Assembly: GCF_020404405.1 (NCBI RefSeq)
Contig: NZ_JAIZDA010000022.1
Span: 1 to 64,000, forward strand
Direction of reading: 5' to 3'
DNA length: 64,000 nt
Source of the DNA: Novosphingobium sp. FKTRR1
Lineage (GTDB): Bacteria > Pseudomonadota > Alphaproteobacteria > Sphingomonadales > Sphingomonadaceae
Made by a program: the position numbers and the translations under genes
Shown: positions 43,508 to 51,419 of the stretch, piece after piece
How the letters are laid out: every line of letters begins with the position of its first letter
How positions within the stretch are numbered: the first letter of the stretch is position 1
Notes under the pieces: generated by a model
The model's database searches: none
What the model saw: only the letters and a program-made list of their open reading frames with translations
What the model was told of the DNA's origin: nothing

Positions 43508-44896
43508 GGCGGGGATCAGCAGTTCCGCCACCAGTCCGCCAATTTGCGCACCATCCGCATCGGCGCTCGTCAGGTTCAGCGTGATGCCCCAGCCTTCGGC
43601 AATGTCGCGGGCGATCGCCAGACCCAGCCCCGATCCGGGCATGGCCGGGTCGAAGCGGGTGCCGATGGCGCAGGCCGTGGCGATCTGTTCGGCGGTCATG
43701 CCCGGACCGTCGTCGGCGATGCGCAGCCGTACTTGCGCCGGGTGCCGGTCGATGGTGACGGTCACCGCCGTGCGCGCCCACTTGCCCGCATTGTCGAGCA
43801 GGATCGAGAGCAGTTCGGCAAGGTCGACCGGATCGACCGCGACCTTGGCGGTGAAATCGGGCGGAAGCTGCAGGCGGAACAGCTTGTCGCGGTGCAGGCG
43901 GCCCATCGCGCTCAGCACCGGGGCGATCACGTCGGGCAACGGGCTGCTGCGTCCCGATGTGCGCGCGGCGGCGCCCGAGCGGGCGCGGGCAAGCTGGTAA
44001 TCGATCTGCTGCGCCATCGCTTCGGCCTGTTGCAGCAGCACATTGCCTTGCGCGCGGGTCTGCGGATCGCCTGCCAGCGTTTCGGCCTCGTCGGTGATGA
44101 CCGCCAGCGGGGTGCGCAAGCTGTGCGCCAGATTGCCCGCCTGCACCCGGCTGCGCTCGATGATCGCGCGGTTTTCGGCGACATAGGCGTTCAGATCGCT
44201 GACCAGCGGCGCGATCTCGTCGGGATAGCGTCCTTGCAGCGGCTCGCCCCGGCCGTCGCGCAGCGCGGCCACCGCCAGCACCAGCCGGTCGAGCGGGCGC
44301 AGCGCAAACGCGATGGCAAGCAAGCCGGTGCCGATCAGCGCGATCGCCAGCACCACCAGCCACACCGACAGTTCCACGGTGAACCCGGCAATCGCCTGAT
44401 CCAGATAGCGCTTGTCGGTGGCGATGACGTAATGGATCACGCGACGGTCGGACGTCAGCCGGGTGAAGCCATAGGTTATGGCCGGGCCGGTCGGGCCGCT
44501 GTCGACCGCGTGGAACACTTGCGGCGAATGCGCAACGTTGTCGTCCAGCGCGCCACGGGTCAGCGAGCCCGAACGCAAGGTATCGCCCTTGTCGACCGTC
44601 ACTTGCCAATAGAACCCGCCCAGCGGCTCAAGAAAGCGCGGGTCGGACAGCGGCCGCATCAACCGCAGGTGCCCATCGCCCGTCTCCGTGACCAGATCGG
44701 CCAGTTCGCGGACGTGGCCGTACAATTCGTCATGGTATTGCAGTTCGATATGGCGGGCAAAGACGCGGGTGGCCGAGTACCAGATGCCGCCGATGCCGAT
44801 CGCCACCCACAGCAGGATCGCGCACAGGAAACGCAGGCGCAGACTGCCCGCCTGCCAGCGCTGTCCCGGTGCCGGGTGAGGGTGCGGCCCGCTCAT
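43505..44896 (-). CDS. Sensor histidine kinase (PhoQ-like)
   Basis: 463 aa inner-membrane kinase. Two membrane segments (about 21-40 and 178-198) enclose a periplasmic sensor of about 135 residues; then a HAMP-like linker, the phospho-acceptor box NLAHSLRTPLAV with H258, and the ATPase domain (DNAGKWARTAVTV, DDGPGM, GSGLGLAIARD). Start ATG 44896 overlaps the response-regulator stop by 4 nt. The pair is divergent from a metal-efflux operon, so sensing of a metal or of envelope stress is likely. Confidence 0.92.
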   Translation of the reverse strand: MSGPHPHPAPGQRWQAGSLRLRFLCAILLWVAIGIGGIWYSATRVFARHIELQYHDELYGHVRELADLVTETGDGHLRLMRPLSDPRFLEPLGGFYWQVTVDKGDTLRSGSLTRGALDDNVAHSPQVFHAVDSGPTGPAITYGFTRLTSDRRVIHYVIATDKRYLDQAIAGFTVELSVWLVVLAIALIGTGLLAIAFALRPLDRLVLAVAALRDGRGEPLQGRYPDEIAPLVSDLNAYVAENRAIIERSRVQAGNLAHSLRTPLAVITDEAETLAGDPQTRAQGNVLLQQAEAMAQQIDYQLARARSGAAARTSGRSSPLPDVIAPVLSAMGRLHRDKLFRLQLPPDFTAKVAVDPVDLAELLSILLDNAGKWARTAVTVTIDRHPAQVRLRIADDGPGMTAEQIATACAIGTRFDPAMPGSGLGLAIARDIAEGWGITLNLTSADADGAQIGGLVAELLIPA

Positions 44897-45549
44897 GCGG
44901 CAAACCTGTAGCCAAGGCCGCGCACCGTCTCGATCCGGTCGATCCCGACCTTGCGGCGCAGGCGGCTGATCAGCACTTCGACCGCGTTCTGGTGGCGCTC
45001 GCTGTCCAAGTCATAGATGTGCTCGATGATCTGGCCTTGCGGCAGGATCTGCCCCGGATGGCGCAGGAACAAGTGCAGCAGGCGGAACTCCATCCGCGTC
45101 AGCGTCAGCGGCGCGCCATCCAGTTCGGCGGTGCGGCTCGCCGGATTGAGCCGCAGCCCGCCGCGCTCCAACCAGCTTTCGCCCGGCCCCTGCCGGCGGC
45201 GCAGAACCGCGTGCAGCCGCGCCAGCAGTTCCTCGAACCGCACCGGCTTGACCACGAAATCGTCGGCCCCGGCGTTCAGGCCCTGCACTTTTTCCTGCCA
45301 GCCGCCGCGCGCGGTCAGGATGATCACCGGCGTCGCCACCCGCCGCGTCCGCCACAGCCGCAACACGTCCATCCCGCTGCCATCGGGCAAGTTGAGATCG
45401 AGAACGATGGCGGCAATCTTGTCGAGATCGGGCCAGTCCTCGCCCTCGCTGCGGGTGCGCGCGACATCGACGGCAAAGCCTGCATCGCGCAGCCGTCCGC
45501 TCAGCCGCATGGCCAGTTGGGCATCGTCTTCGACCAGAAGGAGGCGCAA
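44893..45549 (-). CDS. OmpR/PhoB-family response regulator
   Basis: 218 aa from TTG 45549. Receiver domain with acidic pocket EDD (7-9), phospho-acceptor D51 (VLDLNLPDGSG) and K in VVKPVR; C-terminal winged helix with RRKVGIDRIETVRGLGYRF. TTG 45549 is preferred because AAAAGGA lies 7 nt upstream; an earlier TTG at 45570 has none. Translationally coupled to the kinase and facing the RND operon promoter. Confidence 0.92.
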   Translation of the reverse strand: MRLLLVEDDAQLAMRLSGRLRDAGFAVDVARTRSEGEDWPDLDKIAAIVLDLNLPDGSGMDVLRLWRTRRVATPVIILTARGGWQEKVQGLNAGADDFVVKPVRFEELLARLHAVLRRRQGPGESWLERGGLRLNPASRTAELDGAPLTLTRMEFRLLHLFLRHPGQILPQGQIIEHIYDLDSERHQNAVEVLISRLRRKVGIDRIETVRGLGYRFAA

Positions 45550-45601
45550 GTATGAGTCCTTTTCGCACAACGCACGTTCCAGATGACCTTGGTCGGTGAA
45601 A

Positions 45602-45619
45602 CTGACAAGTTCCTGTCAG
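45602..45619. promoter_or_regulatory. Palindrome in the promoter of the RND efflux operon
   Basis: CTGACA-N6-TGTCAG, a perfect 6-bp inverted repeat, 24 nt upstream of the adaptor ATG and about 53 nt from the divergent response-regulator start. It could be the response regulator's site or that of a metal repressor; a two-component regulator more often uses direct repeats, so the protein is uncertain. Confidence 0.5.
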
Positions 45620-45642
45620 ACTGGCCTTGCAGATGGAGCACC

Positions 45643-46809
45643 ATGAACAACCGTCTTTCCCCGTTGTGCCTGCTGGGTGCGCTGCTCGTCGTGCCCGCGC
45701 TGTCGGCCTGTCAGAAGGCGCAGAGCGATGCGGCATCCCTGTCCGCTGCGGCCTCCGCACCCGCCGCAAAGGCCGATCCCGACCGGGTCGTGCTGACCGC
45801 GGACCAACGCGCGCGGCTGGGCATCCGGATGGAGACGGCGACAGCGGCCGATGCGGTGCCGGTGGGCACGGTGCCCGGCGTCGTGTCCTTGCCGCCCGAG
45901 GCGCGCGTGGCGGTGACCACGCCCTTTGCCGGAACGGTGGTGCAAGTGCTGGTCATTCAGGGGCAGGCAGTGCGCAAGGGCGAGGCGCTGGCCGTCGTCC
46001 GCGCGGCAGAAGCGGTGCAATATGGCGCGGCGCTGGCCCGGTCTCAGGCCGAATTGCCGGTGGCTTCGGCCAGCGCGGCGCGGCTGGGCCAGCTTGCCCG
46101 CGAAGGGATCATCGCCCCGGCCCGCGCCGACGAAGCGCGCGCCGTGCTGCGCGCCACGCAGGCGACCGTCGCCGAAAATCGCCGCCTGCTGGCGCTGGGC
46201 GGAGCCGGGAGCAACGGCACCATCACCTTGCGCGCGCCGATCAGTGGCCGGGTGGCCAGCGTCGGCGTCGATACCGGCGGCGCGGTGGGCATGGGCCCTG
46301 CGCCGTTCATCGTCGAGAACACCAGCGCGTTGCGGCTCGATCTGCAAGTGCCCGAGCGGCTGGCCGGGCAAGTTCGCGCTGGCATGCCTCTCAGCGTCGT
46401 TCAGGACGGCCACAGCGTGCGCGGAACGATTTTGGCGGTCACCGGGTCGCTCGACCCGCTGACGCGCTCTCTGACCGCCAGAGCGAGCTTGCCGCCGGGA
46501 ACCGCCTTCGTGCCGGGCAAGGGCGTGCAGGTGACGATTGCCGGGGCGCCGGCAAAGGGCAGCGGTATCGCCGTGCCGACCAGCGCGGTCACCCATACCG
46601 ATGCAGGCGACGTGGTGTTCGTCGATGACGGCAACAACCTGCGCCGGGTAAGGGTGGTGGTCGCAGGCGAACTCGACGGGCACAGCATCGTGCGGGCAGG
46701 GAGTGCCACCGGAGGCGCCCCCGGAGGTGCCAGCGCGGGATTGCGCGCGGGTGATCGCGTGGTCAGCGCGGGCATCGCCGAACTCAAAGCCATCGGTCAG
46801 GGACAGTAA
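45643..46809 (+). CDS. Efflux RND transporter periplasmic adaptor subunit (CusB/CzcB-like)
   Basis: 388 aa membrane-fusion lipoprotein: lipobox LSAC with Cys23, a barrel-sandwich (biotinyl-lipoyl) domain (VAVTTPFAGTVVQVLVIQGQAV, later ITLRAPISGRVASVGV), a short alpha-hairpin between them, and beta-barrel/membrane-proximal domains. It bridges the RND pump and outer-membrane channel. ATG 45643 has GGAG upstream. First gene of a three-gene operon (2-nt gap to the pump). Confidence 0.92.
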   Translation: MNNRLSPLCLLGALLVVPALSACQKAQSDAASLSAAASAPAAKADPDRVVLTADQRARLGIRMETATAADAVPVGTVPGVVSLPPEARVAVTTPFAGTVVQVLVIQGQAVRKGEALAVVRAAEAVQYGAALARSQAELPVASASAARLGQLAREGIIAPARADEARAVLRATQATVAENRRLLALGGAGSNGTITLRAPISGRVASVGVDTGGAVGMGPAPFIVENTSALRLDLQVPERLAGQVRAGMPLSVVQDGHSVRGTILAVTGSLDPLTRSLTARASLPPGTAFVPGKGVQVTIAGAPAKGSGIAVPTSAVTHTDAGDVVFVDDGNNLRRVRVVVAGELDGHSIVRAGSATGGAPGGASAGLRAGDRVVSAGIAELKAIGQGQ

Positions 46810-46811
46810 CG

Positions 46812-49800
46812 ATGCTGCGCAGACTGGTCGAACGCGCGCTGGCGATGCGGCTGGCGGTGCTGGGAATTGCGCTGGCGCTGGCCGGCGCGGGGGTCTGGGC
46901 ATTCGTTGGCCTGCCGATCGATGCCTTTCCCGATATCTCGTCCACGCAGGTCAAGATCATCCTCAAGGCCCCCGGCATGACCCCCGAAGAGGTCGAGAGC
47001 CGGGTCATCGCCCCGATCGAGACCGAAATGCTGGGCATTCCGCATCAGGACGTGGTGCGCTCGGTCGCCAAGTACGCGATCGCCGACATCACCATCAATT
47101 TCGATGACAGCACCGATGTGTACTGGGCGCGCAATCAGGTGGCCGAGCGGCTGGCCGGGGTGATGGGCAACCTGCCCGCCACGGTCAGCGGCGGCATGGC
47201 GCCGATCTCCACCCCGCTGTCCGACATGGTCATGTTCACGCTCGAAGGGCCGCAAAGCCTTGCCGAAAAGCGCCGCGTGCTGGACTGGACGATCCGTCCG
47301 GCGCTGCGCACGGTGCCCGGCGTGGCCGATGTCAACGCGCTGGGCGGCATGGTCGAAACCTTCGAGGTCGCGCCCGATGCCACCGCGCTGGCGGGCGCGG
47401 GGTTGAGCGTGGCCGACCTTGCCAGCGCGATCCAGGCGGGCAACCGCAACGATGGCGCCGGGCGGCTGGTGACGGGCGAGGAAGCGCTGATCGTGCGCGC
47501 CACCGGGGCGATCCGCAATGTCGACGATCTGGCCGCCGTGGTGGTGCGTTCCGGGGCGACCGGGATCGTGCGGGTCGGCGATGTCGCGGCCGTGCGCATC
47601 GGTGCGCTCACCCGCTATGGCGCGGTCACCCGCAACGGTCGGGGCGAGGCGGTCGAAGGACTGGTCATGGCGCTGCGCGGAGCCGATGCCTCCAAGGTCG
47701 TGGCCGGGGTCAAGGCGCGGCTCGACGAGATCGCGCCCAGCCTGCCTGCGGGCATGAAGCTCGACATCTTTTACGACCGTTCGGACCTGATCGGGCATGC
47801 CGTGGGCACCGTCGAGGAAGCGCTGCTCGAAGCCACGCTGCTGGTGGTCGTGCTGCTGCTGCTGTTCCTTGGCGATGTGCGGGCCTCGGTGATCGTCGCG
47901 CTGGCGCTGCCGATGGCGGCGCTGCTGACCTTCATCTTCATGCGCGCCATCGGCATCACCGCCAACCTGATGAGCCTTGGCGGCCTTGCCATCGCGGTCG
48001 GCATGCTGGTCGATGGCGCGGTGGTGGTGGTCGAAAACGTGGTCGAGCGGCTGAGCGATCCGCGCCGGGCGGCAGCGGGCAAGCTGCACGCCGTGCTGGC
48101 CGCCGCTGCCGAAGTCGCAACGCCTGTCGCCTCGGGCATGGCGATCATCGCGCTGGTGTTCCTGCCGCTGCTGACGTTGCAGGGGCTCGAAGGCAAGCTG
48201 TTCTCGCCGGTTGCGCTAACGATCGTGCTGGCGCTGCTTTCGGCGCTGGTGCTTTCGCTGACGCTCGTGCCAGTGCTGGCGTTCTATGTGCTGAAAGTGA
48301 AGCCCGATGCGGATGGTCATCATCACGAACCGTGGCTGATGCGGCAGTTGAACCCGCGCTATGCCGCGCTGCTGGCGGGGGCATTCGTGCGTCAGCGGCT
48401 GGTGTTCGCCATCGCGGGGCTGTCGCTGGTGCTGACCGGCGTCGCCTATTCCCTTACCGGCAAAACCTTTCTGCCGACGATGGATGAAGGTAGCGTGATC
48501 GTGCAGTTGATGAAGCTGCCGTCGATCTCGCTGCCGCACAGCCTTGACGGCGACATGAAAGTGCAGCGCGCGATCCTGGCCAAAGTGCCCGAAGTGACCG
48601 ACGTGATCGCGCGGACCGGGTCGGACGAGCTGGGGCTCGATCCGATGGGCCTGAACGAGACCGACACGTTCCTGCGGCTCAAGCCCCGGTCCGAATGGCG
48701 GGTTGCTGACAAGGACTGGCTGGTCGAACAGATCCGCCTTGCACTGGCCGATCTGCCGGGCATCCAGACCAGCTTCACCCAGCCGATCGAGATGCGCATT
48801 TCCGAAATGCTGACCGGCGCGCGCGGCGATCTGGCGATCCGCATCTTCGGGCCGGACAACGCCGAACTGGCGCGCCTTGCCGGGCAGATCCAGACCCGGC
48901 TGAAGGCCATTCCCGGCACCAGCGAGGCGCTGAGCGTGGCCAATGACCGTGTCGATTACCTGCAGGTCGATATCGACCGCGTTGCCGCCGGGCGCGCGGG
49001 CATGCCCATCGACCAGTTGCAGGACGCCATGCGCGCCCAGGTCGAAGGCGTGCGGGCGGGGGTGGTGGCCGATGGCCTGCGCCGCGTGCCCATCGTCATC
49101 CGTTCCGCCGATGCCGAAACCGGGCAATCGCCCACCGCCTTCGCCGACCAGACGTACCGCTCGCCCACCGGCCAGCTGGTGCGCGCCAGCGACGTGGCGC
49201 GGGTGCAGCGCGTGGCCGGGCCGGTCAAGCTGGAGCACGAAAACGGCTCGCGCTTCGCCATGGTGCAGGCGTTCGTGTCGGGGCGCGATCTGGTCGGCTA
49301 TGTCGATCAGGCCAAGGCCGACATTGCCGCCAACGTCAAGCTGCCCACCGGCTACCGGCTGGTATGGGGCGGACAGTTCGAGAACCAGCAGCGCGCCTCG
49401 GCCCGGTTGATGGTGGTGCTGCCGCTGTCGCTGGCGATGATCTTCGTGGTGCTTTACGCCACGCTGGCCAGTGTCAGGGCCTCGGCGCTGATCCTGGTGA
49501 ACATCCCGTTCGCGCTGGTCGGCGGGATGATCGCGCTGGCGATTTCGGGCGAATATCTGTCGGTTCCGGCCTCGGTCGGGTTCATCGCGCTGCTGGGCAT
49601 CGCGGTGCTCAACGGTCTGGTCATGGTCAGCTATTTCCGCCAGTTGCGCGAAGGCGGCATGGTGCTGGCCGAAGCGGTGCGACTGGGCGCGCGGCGGCGC
49701 CTGCGCCCGGTGCTGATGACCGCCGCGATCGCCGCCTTCGGGCTGGTGCCGCTGCTGTTTGCCACCGGGCCGGGCTCGGAAATCCAGAAGCCGCTGGCGA

Positions 49801-49928
49801 TCGTGGTGATCGGCGGGTTGATCACCTCGACGCTGCTGACGCTGGTGCTGTTGCCGATCCTGTATGAACGGTTCGGAGAAAGCGCCGCCGAACGCGCGGC
49901 CGGCGCGCGGGAGAACGCCGATGCGTAA
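46812..49928 (+). CDS. Heavy-metal efflux RND pump (CusA/CzcA family)
   Basis: 1038 aa inner-membrane proton/metal antiporter, 12 membrane helices in two halves with large periplasmic loops. Opening VGLPIDAFPDISSTQVKI and SRVIAPIETEMLGIP are typical of HME-RND pumps. In helix 4 the sequence AIAVGMLVDGAVVVVEN keeps one Asp and the Glu, but the first Asp of the divalent-metal class (DFGxxxDGA) is Ala, as in copper/silver pumps. I therefore favour a monovalent or unusual substrate, without proof. Stop overlaps the next start by 8 nt. Confidence 0.93.
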   Translation: MLRRLVERALAMRLAVLGIALALAGAGVWAFVGLPIDAFPDISSTQVKIILKAPGMTPEEVESRVIAPIETEMLGIPHQDVVRSVAKYAIADITINFDDSTDVYWARNQVAERLAGVMGNLPATVSGGMAPISTPLSDMVMFTLEGPQSLAEKRRVLDWTIRPALRTVPGVADVNALGGMVETFEVAPDATALAGAGLSVADLASAIQAGNRNDGAGRLVTGEEALIVRATGAIRNVDDLAAVVVRSGATGIVRVGDVAAVRIGALTRYGAVTRNGRGEAVEGLVMALRGADASKVVAGVKARLDEIAPSLPAGMKLDIFYDRSDLIGHAVGTVEEALLEATLLVVVLLLLFLGDVRASVIVALALPMAALLTFIFMRAIGITANLMSLGGLAIAVGMLVDGAVVVVENVVERLSDPRRAAAGKLHAVLAAAAEVATPVASGMAIIALVFLPLLTLQGLEGKLFSPVALTIVLALLSALVLSLTLVPVLAFYVLKVKPDADGHHHEPWLMRQLNPRYAALLAGAFVRQRLVFAIAGLSLVLTGVAYSLTGKTFLPTMDEGSVIVQLMKLPSISLPHSLDGDMKVQRAILAKVPEVTDVIARTGSDELGLDPMGLNETDTFLRLKPRSEWRVADKDWLVEQIRLALADLPGIQTSFTQPIEMRISEMLTGARGDLAIRIFGPDNAELARLAGQIQTRLKAIPGTSEALSVANDRVDYLQVDIDRVAAGRAGMPIDQLQDAMRAQVEGVRAGVVADGLRRVPIVIRSADAETGQSPTAFADQTYRSPTGQLVRASDVARVQRVAGPVKLEHENGSRFAMVQAFVSGRDLVGYVDQAKADIAANVKLPTGYRLVWGGQFENQQRASARLMVVLPLSLAMIFVVLYATLASVRASALILVNIPFALVGGMIALAISGEYLSVPASVGFIALLGIAVLNGLVMVSYFRQLREGGMVLAEAVRLGARRRLRPVLMTAAIAAFGLVPLLFATGPGSEIQKPLAIVVIGGLITSTLLTLVLLPILYERFGESAAERAAGARENADA

Positions 49929-51192
49929 GGCCTTTGTCACCACGCTGGCGGTGTTGGGCGCGCTGTGTCCGCAGGTCGGGCTGGCCGCCGGTGAACCCGC
50001 CGAAGCGGGACTGCCCGCGCTTGCCGACGTGACCGCCGCGCTCGATGCGCACCCCGGCATGGCCGCGGCGCTGGCGCGGGTCCGCGCCGCGCAGGGTGAG
50101 GCCGATGCTCTGGCGCGCGGCCCCCACGAACTGACGCTGAGCGGCAGCTACATGCGGCGCAACGTCCGCAACGAAGGCCAGTTCAGCGAGTATGAGGCGC
50201 AAGTGACGCGCCCCGTCCGCCTGCCGGGCAAGGCCGCGCTCGACCGCACGATCGGGGCGCAAGGGCTGGCCTATGCCAGCAACATGGCCGAGGACGCGCG
50301 CCACCATACCGCGCTGCGGCTGGCGCAGGCGTGGTGGGACTGGCTTGGTTGTGCGCAGGAGGCCCGGGTCGACGCCCAGGCGGCGGTCAACCTGCAGGCG
50401 CTGCTGTCGAGCGTGCAGCGCCGCGTGCAGTTGCGCGATGCCGCGCAGATCGAGGCGGATCAGGCGGCGGCGGCGCTGGCCACGGCGCTTGCGCAGGCCG
50501 AACGCTCCGCCGGGCGCGAGGCGGTGGCGCATGCGCGGCTGGCGGCGCAGTTTCCCGGCCTGCCGCTGCCCGCCCGCGCGCAAGATTTGCCCGATCCGCA
50601 GATTCCGGCGGGTGGCTTGCAGTTCCTCCACGACAAGATCCTTGGCCGCAGCCACGAGATCGCCGCCGCCGAAGCGCTGGCCAATCAGGCGCAGGCGCAG
50701 GCCGACCGCGCGCGCAAGGAACGCACCGCCGATCCCTCGGTGGGTCTGCGCGTCTTTTCCGAAAAGGGCGGGATCGAGCGCGGTGGCGGGCTGGTGTTCT
50801 CGCTGCCGCTGGGCGGTGGCTATCGCTCGGCGCTGGCCGAGCGTGCCAGCGCGCAGGCAAGTGCCGCGCAGGCCGATCTGCAGGCGGTGCGGCTGGACAT
50901 CGTCGAGACCGCCGACGCCGATCTGGCCGAAGCCGAAGCGGCTTATGCGGCGTGGGGCAGGGCGCGGGCGGCGCGCGATGCGCAGGACGCCGCCTTGCAA
51001 AAGGCGCGGCGCGGGCACCAGTTGGGCGAGATCGATCTGGCCGCCGTGCTGCTGGCCGAACGGCAGATGCAGGATGCGCTGCGCACCGAAAGCGTCGCGC
51101 GGGCAGACGCGCAGCGCGCCATCACCCGCCTGCGGATCGATGCGCACGAATTGTGGATCGGAGACGATGAGGCCCCCGAAGCGGTGAAGTAG
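49921..51192 (+). CDS. TolC/CzcC-family outer-membrane efflux protein
   Basis: 423 aa. Signal peptide ending LAAG at about 24, then the two-repeat coiled-coil TolC fold rich in Ala, Gln and Glu (ALARVRAAQGEADALA, repeated as AYAAWGRARAARDAQDAAL). No N-terminal Cys lipobox is evident. ATG 49921 follows GGGAGAACG and lies inside the pump gene's end. Completes the tripartite efflux system. Confidence 0.9.
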   Translation: MRKAFVTTLAVLGALCPQVGLAAGEPAEAGLPALADVTAALDAHPGMAAALARVRAAQGEADALARGPHELTLSGSYMRRNVRNEGQFSEYEAQVTRPVRLPGKAALDRTIGAQGLAYASNMAEDARHHTALRLAQAWWDWLGCAQEARVDAQAAVNLQALLSSVQRRVQLRDAAQIEADQAAAALATALAQAERSAGREAVAHARLAAQFPGLPLPARAQDLPDPQIPAGGLQFLHDKILGRSHEIAAAEALANQAQAQADRARKERTADPSVGLRVFSEKGGIERGGGLVFSLPLGGGYRSALAERASAQASAAQADLQAVRLDIVETADADLAEAEAAYAAWGRARAARDAQDAALQKARRGHQLGEIDLAAVLLAERQMQDALRTESVARADAQRAITRLRIDAHELWIGDDEAPEAVK

Positions 51193-51208
51193 GGCCGACC
51201 TCGGGCGT

Positions 51209-51236
51209 GATGCCGGGCCAGCGATGCCGGGCCAGC
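51209..51236. repeat. Two tandem 14-bp units downstream of the efflux operon
   Basis: GATGCCGGGCCAGC occurs twice in direct succession, followed by a partial third (GATG). It sits in the 227-bp gap before the next receptor gene and has no evident coding role. Confidence 0.75.
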
Positions 51237-51419
51237 GATGACGAACATGCCTAACGATGTGTTGCAGCGGGTGAAACGACCGTGTGGACAGGCCTTCGCA
51301 CCTTACGCTTAACCCTCTAATACTTTGGGTCAAATTGTGCCAGAACGCAGGTGCAATCGGTCGGGCTCGTGCTATGCCGCGTGATGCGCTGCACGGTGCT
51401 GGAGAGGAAAAGACAGGTC

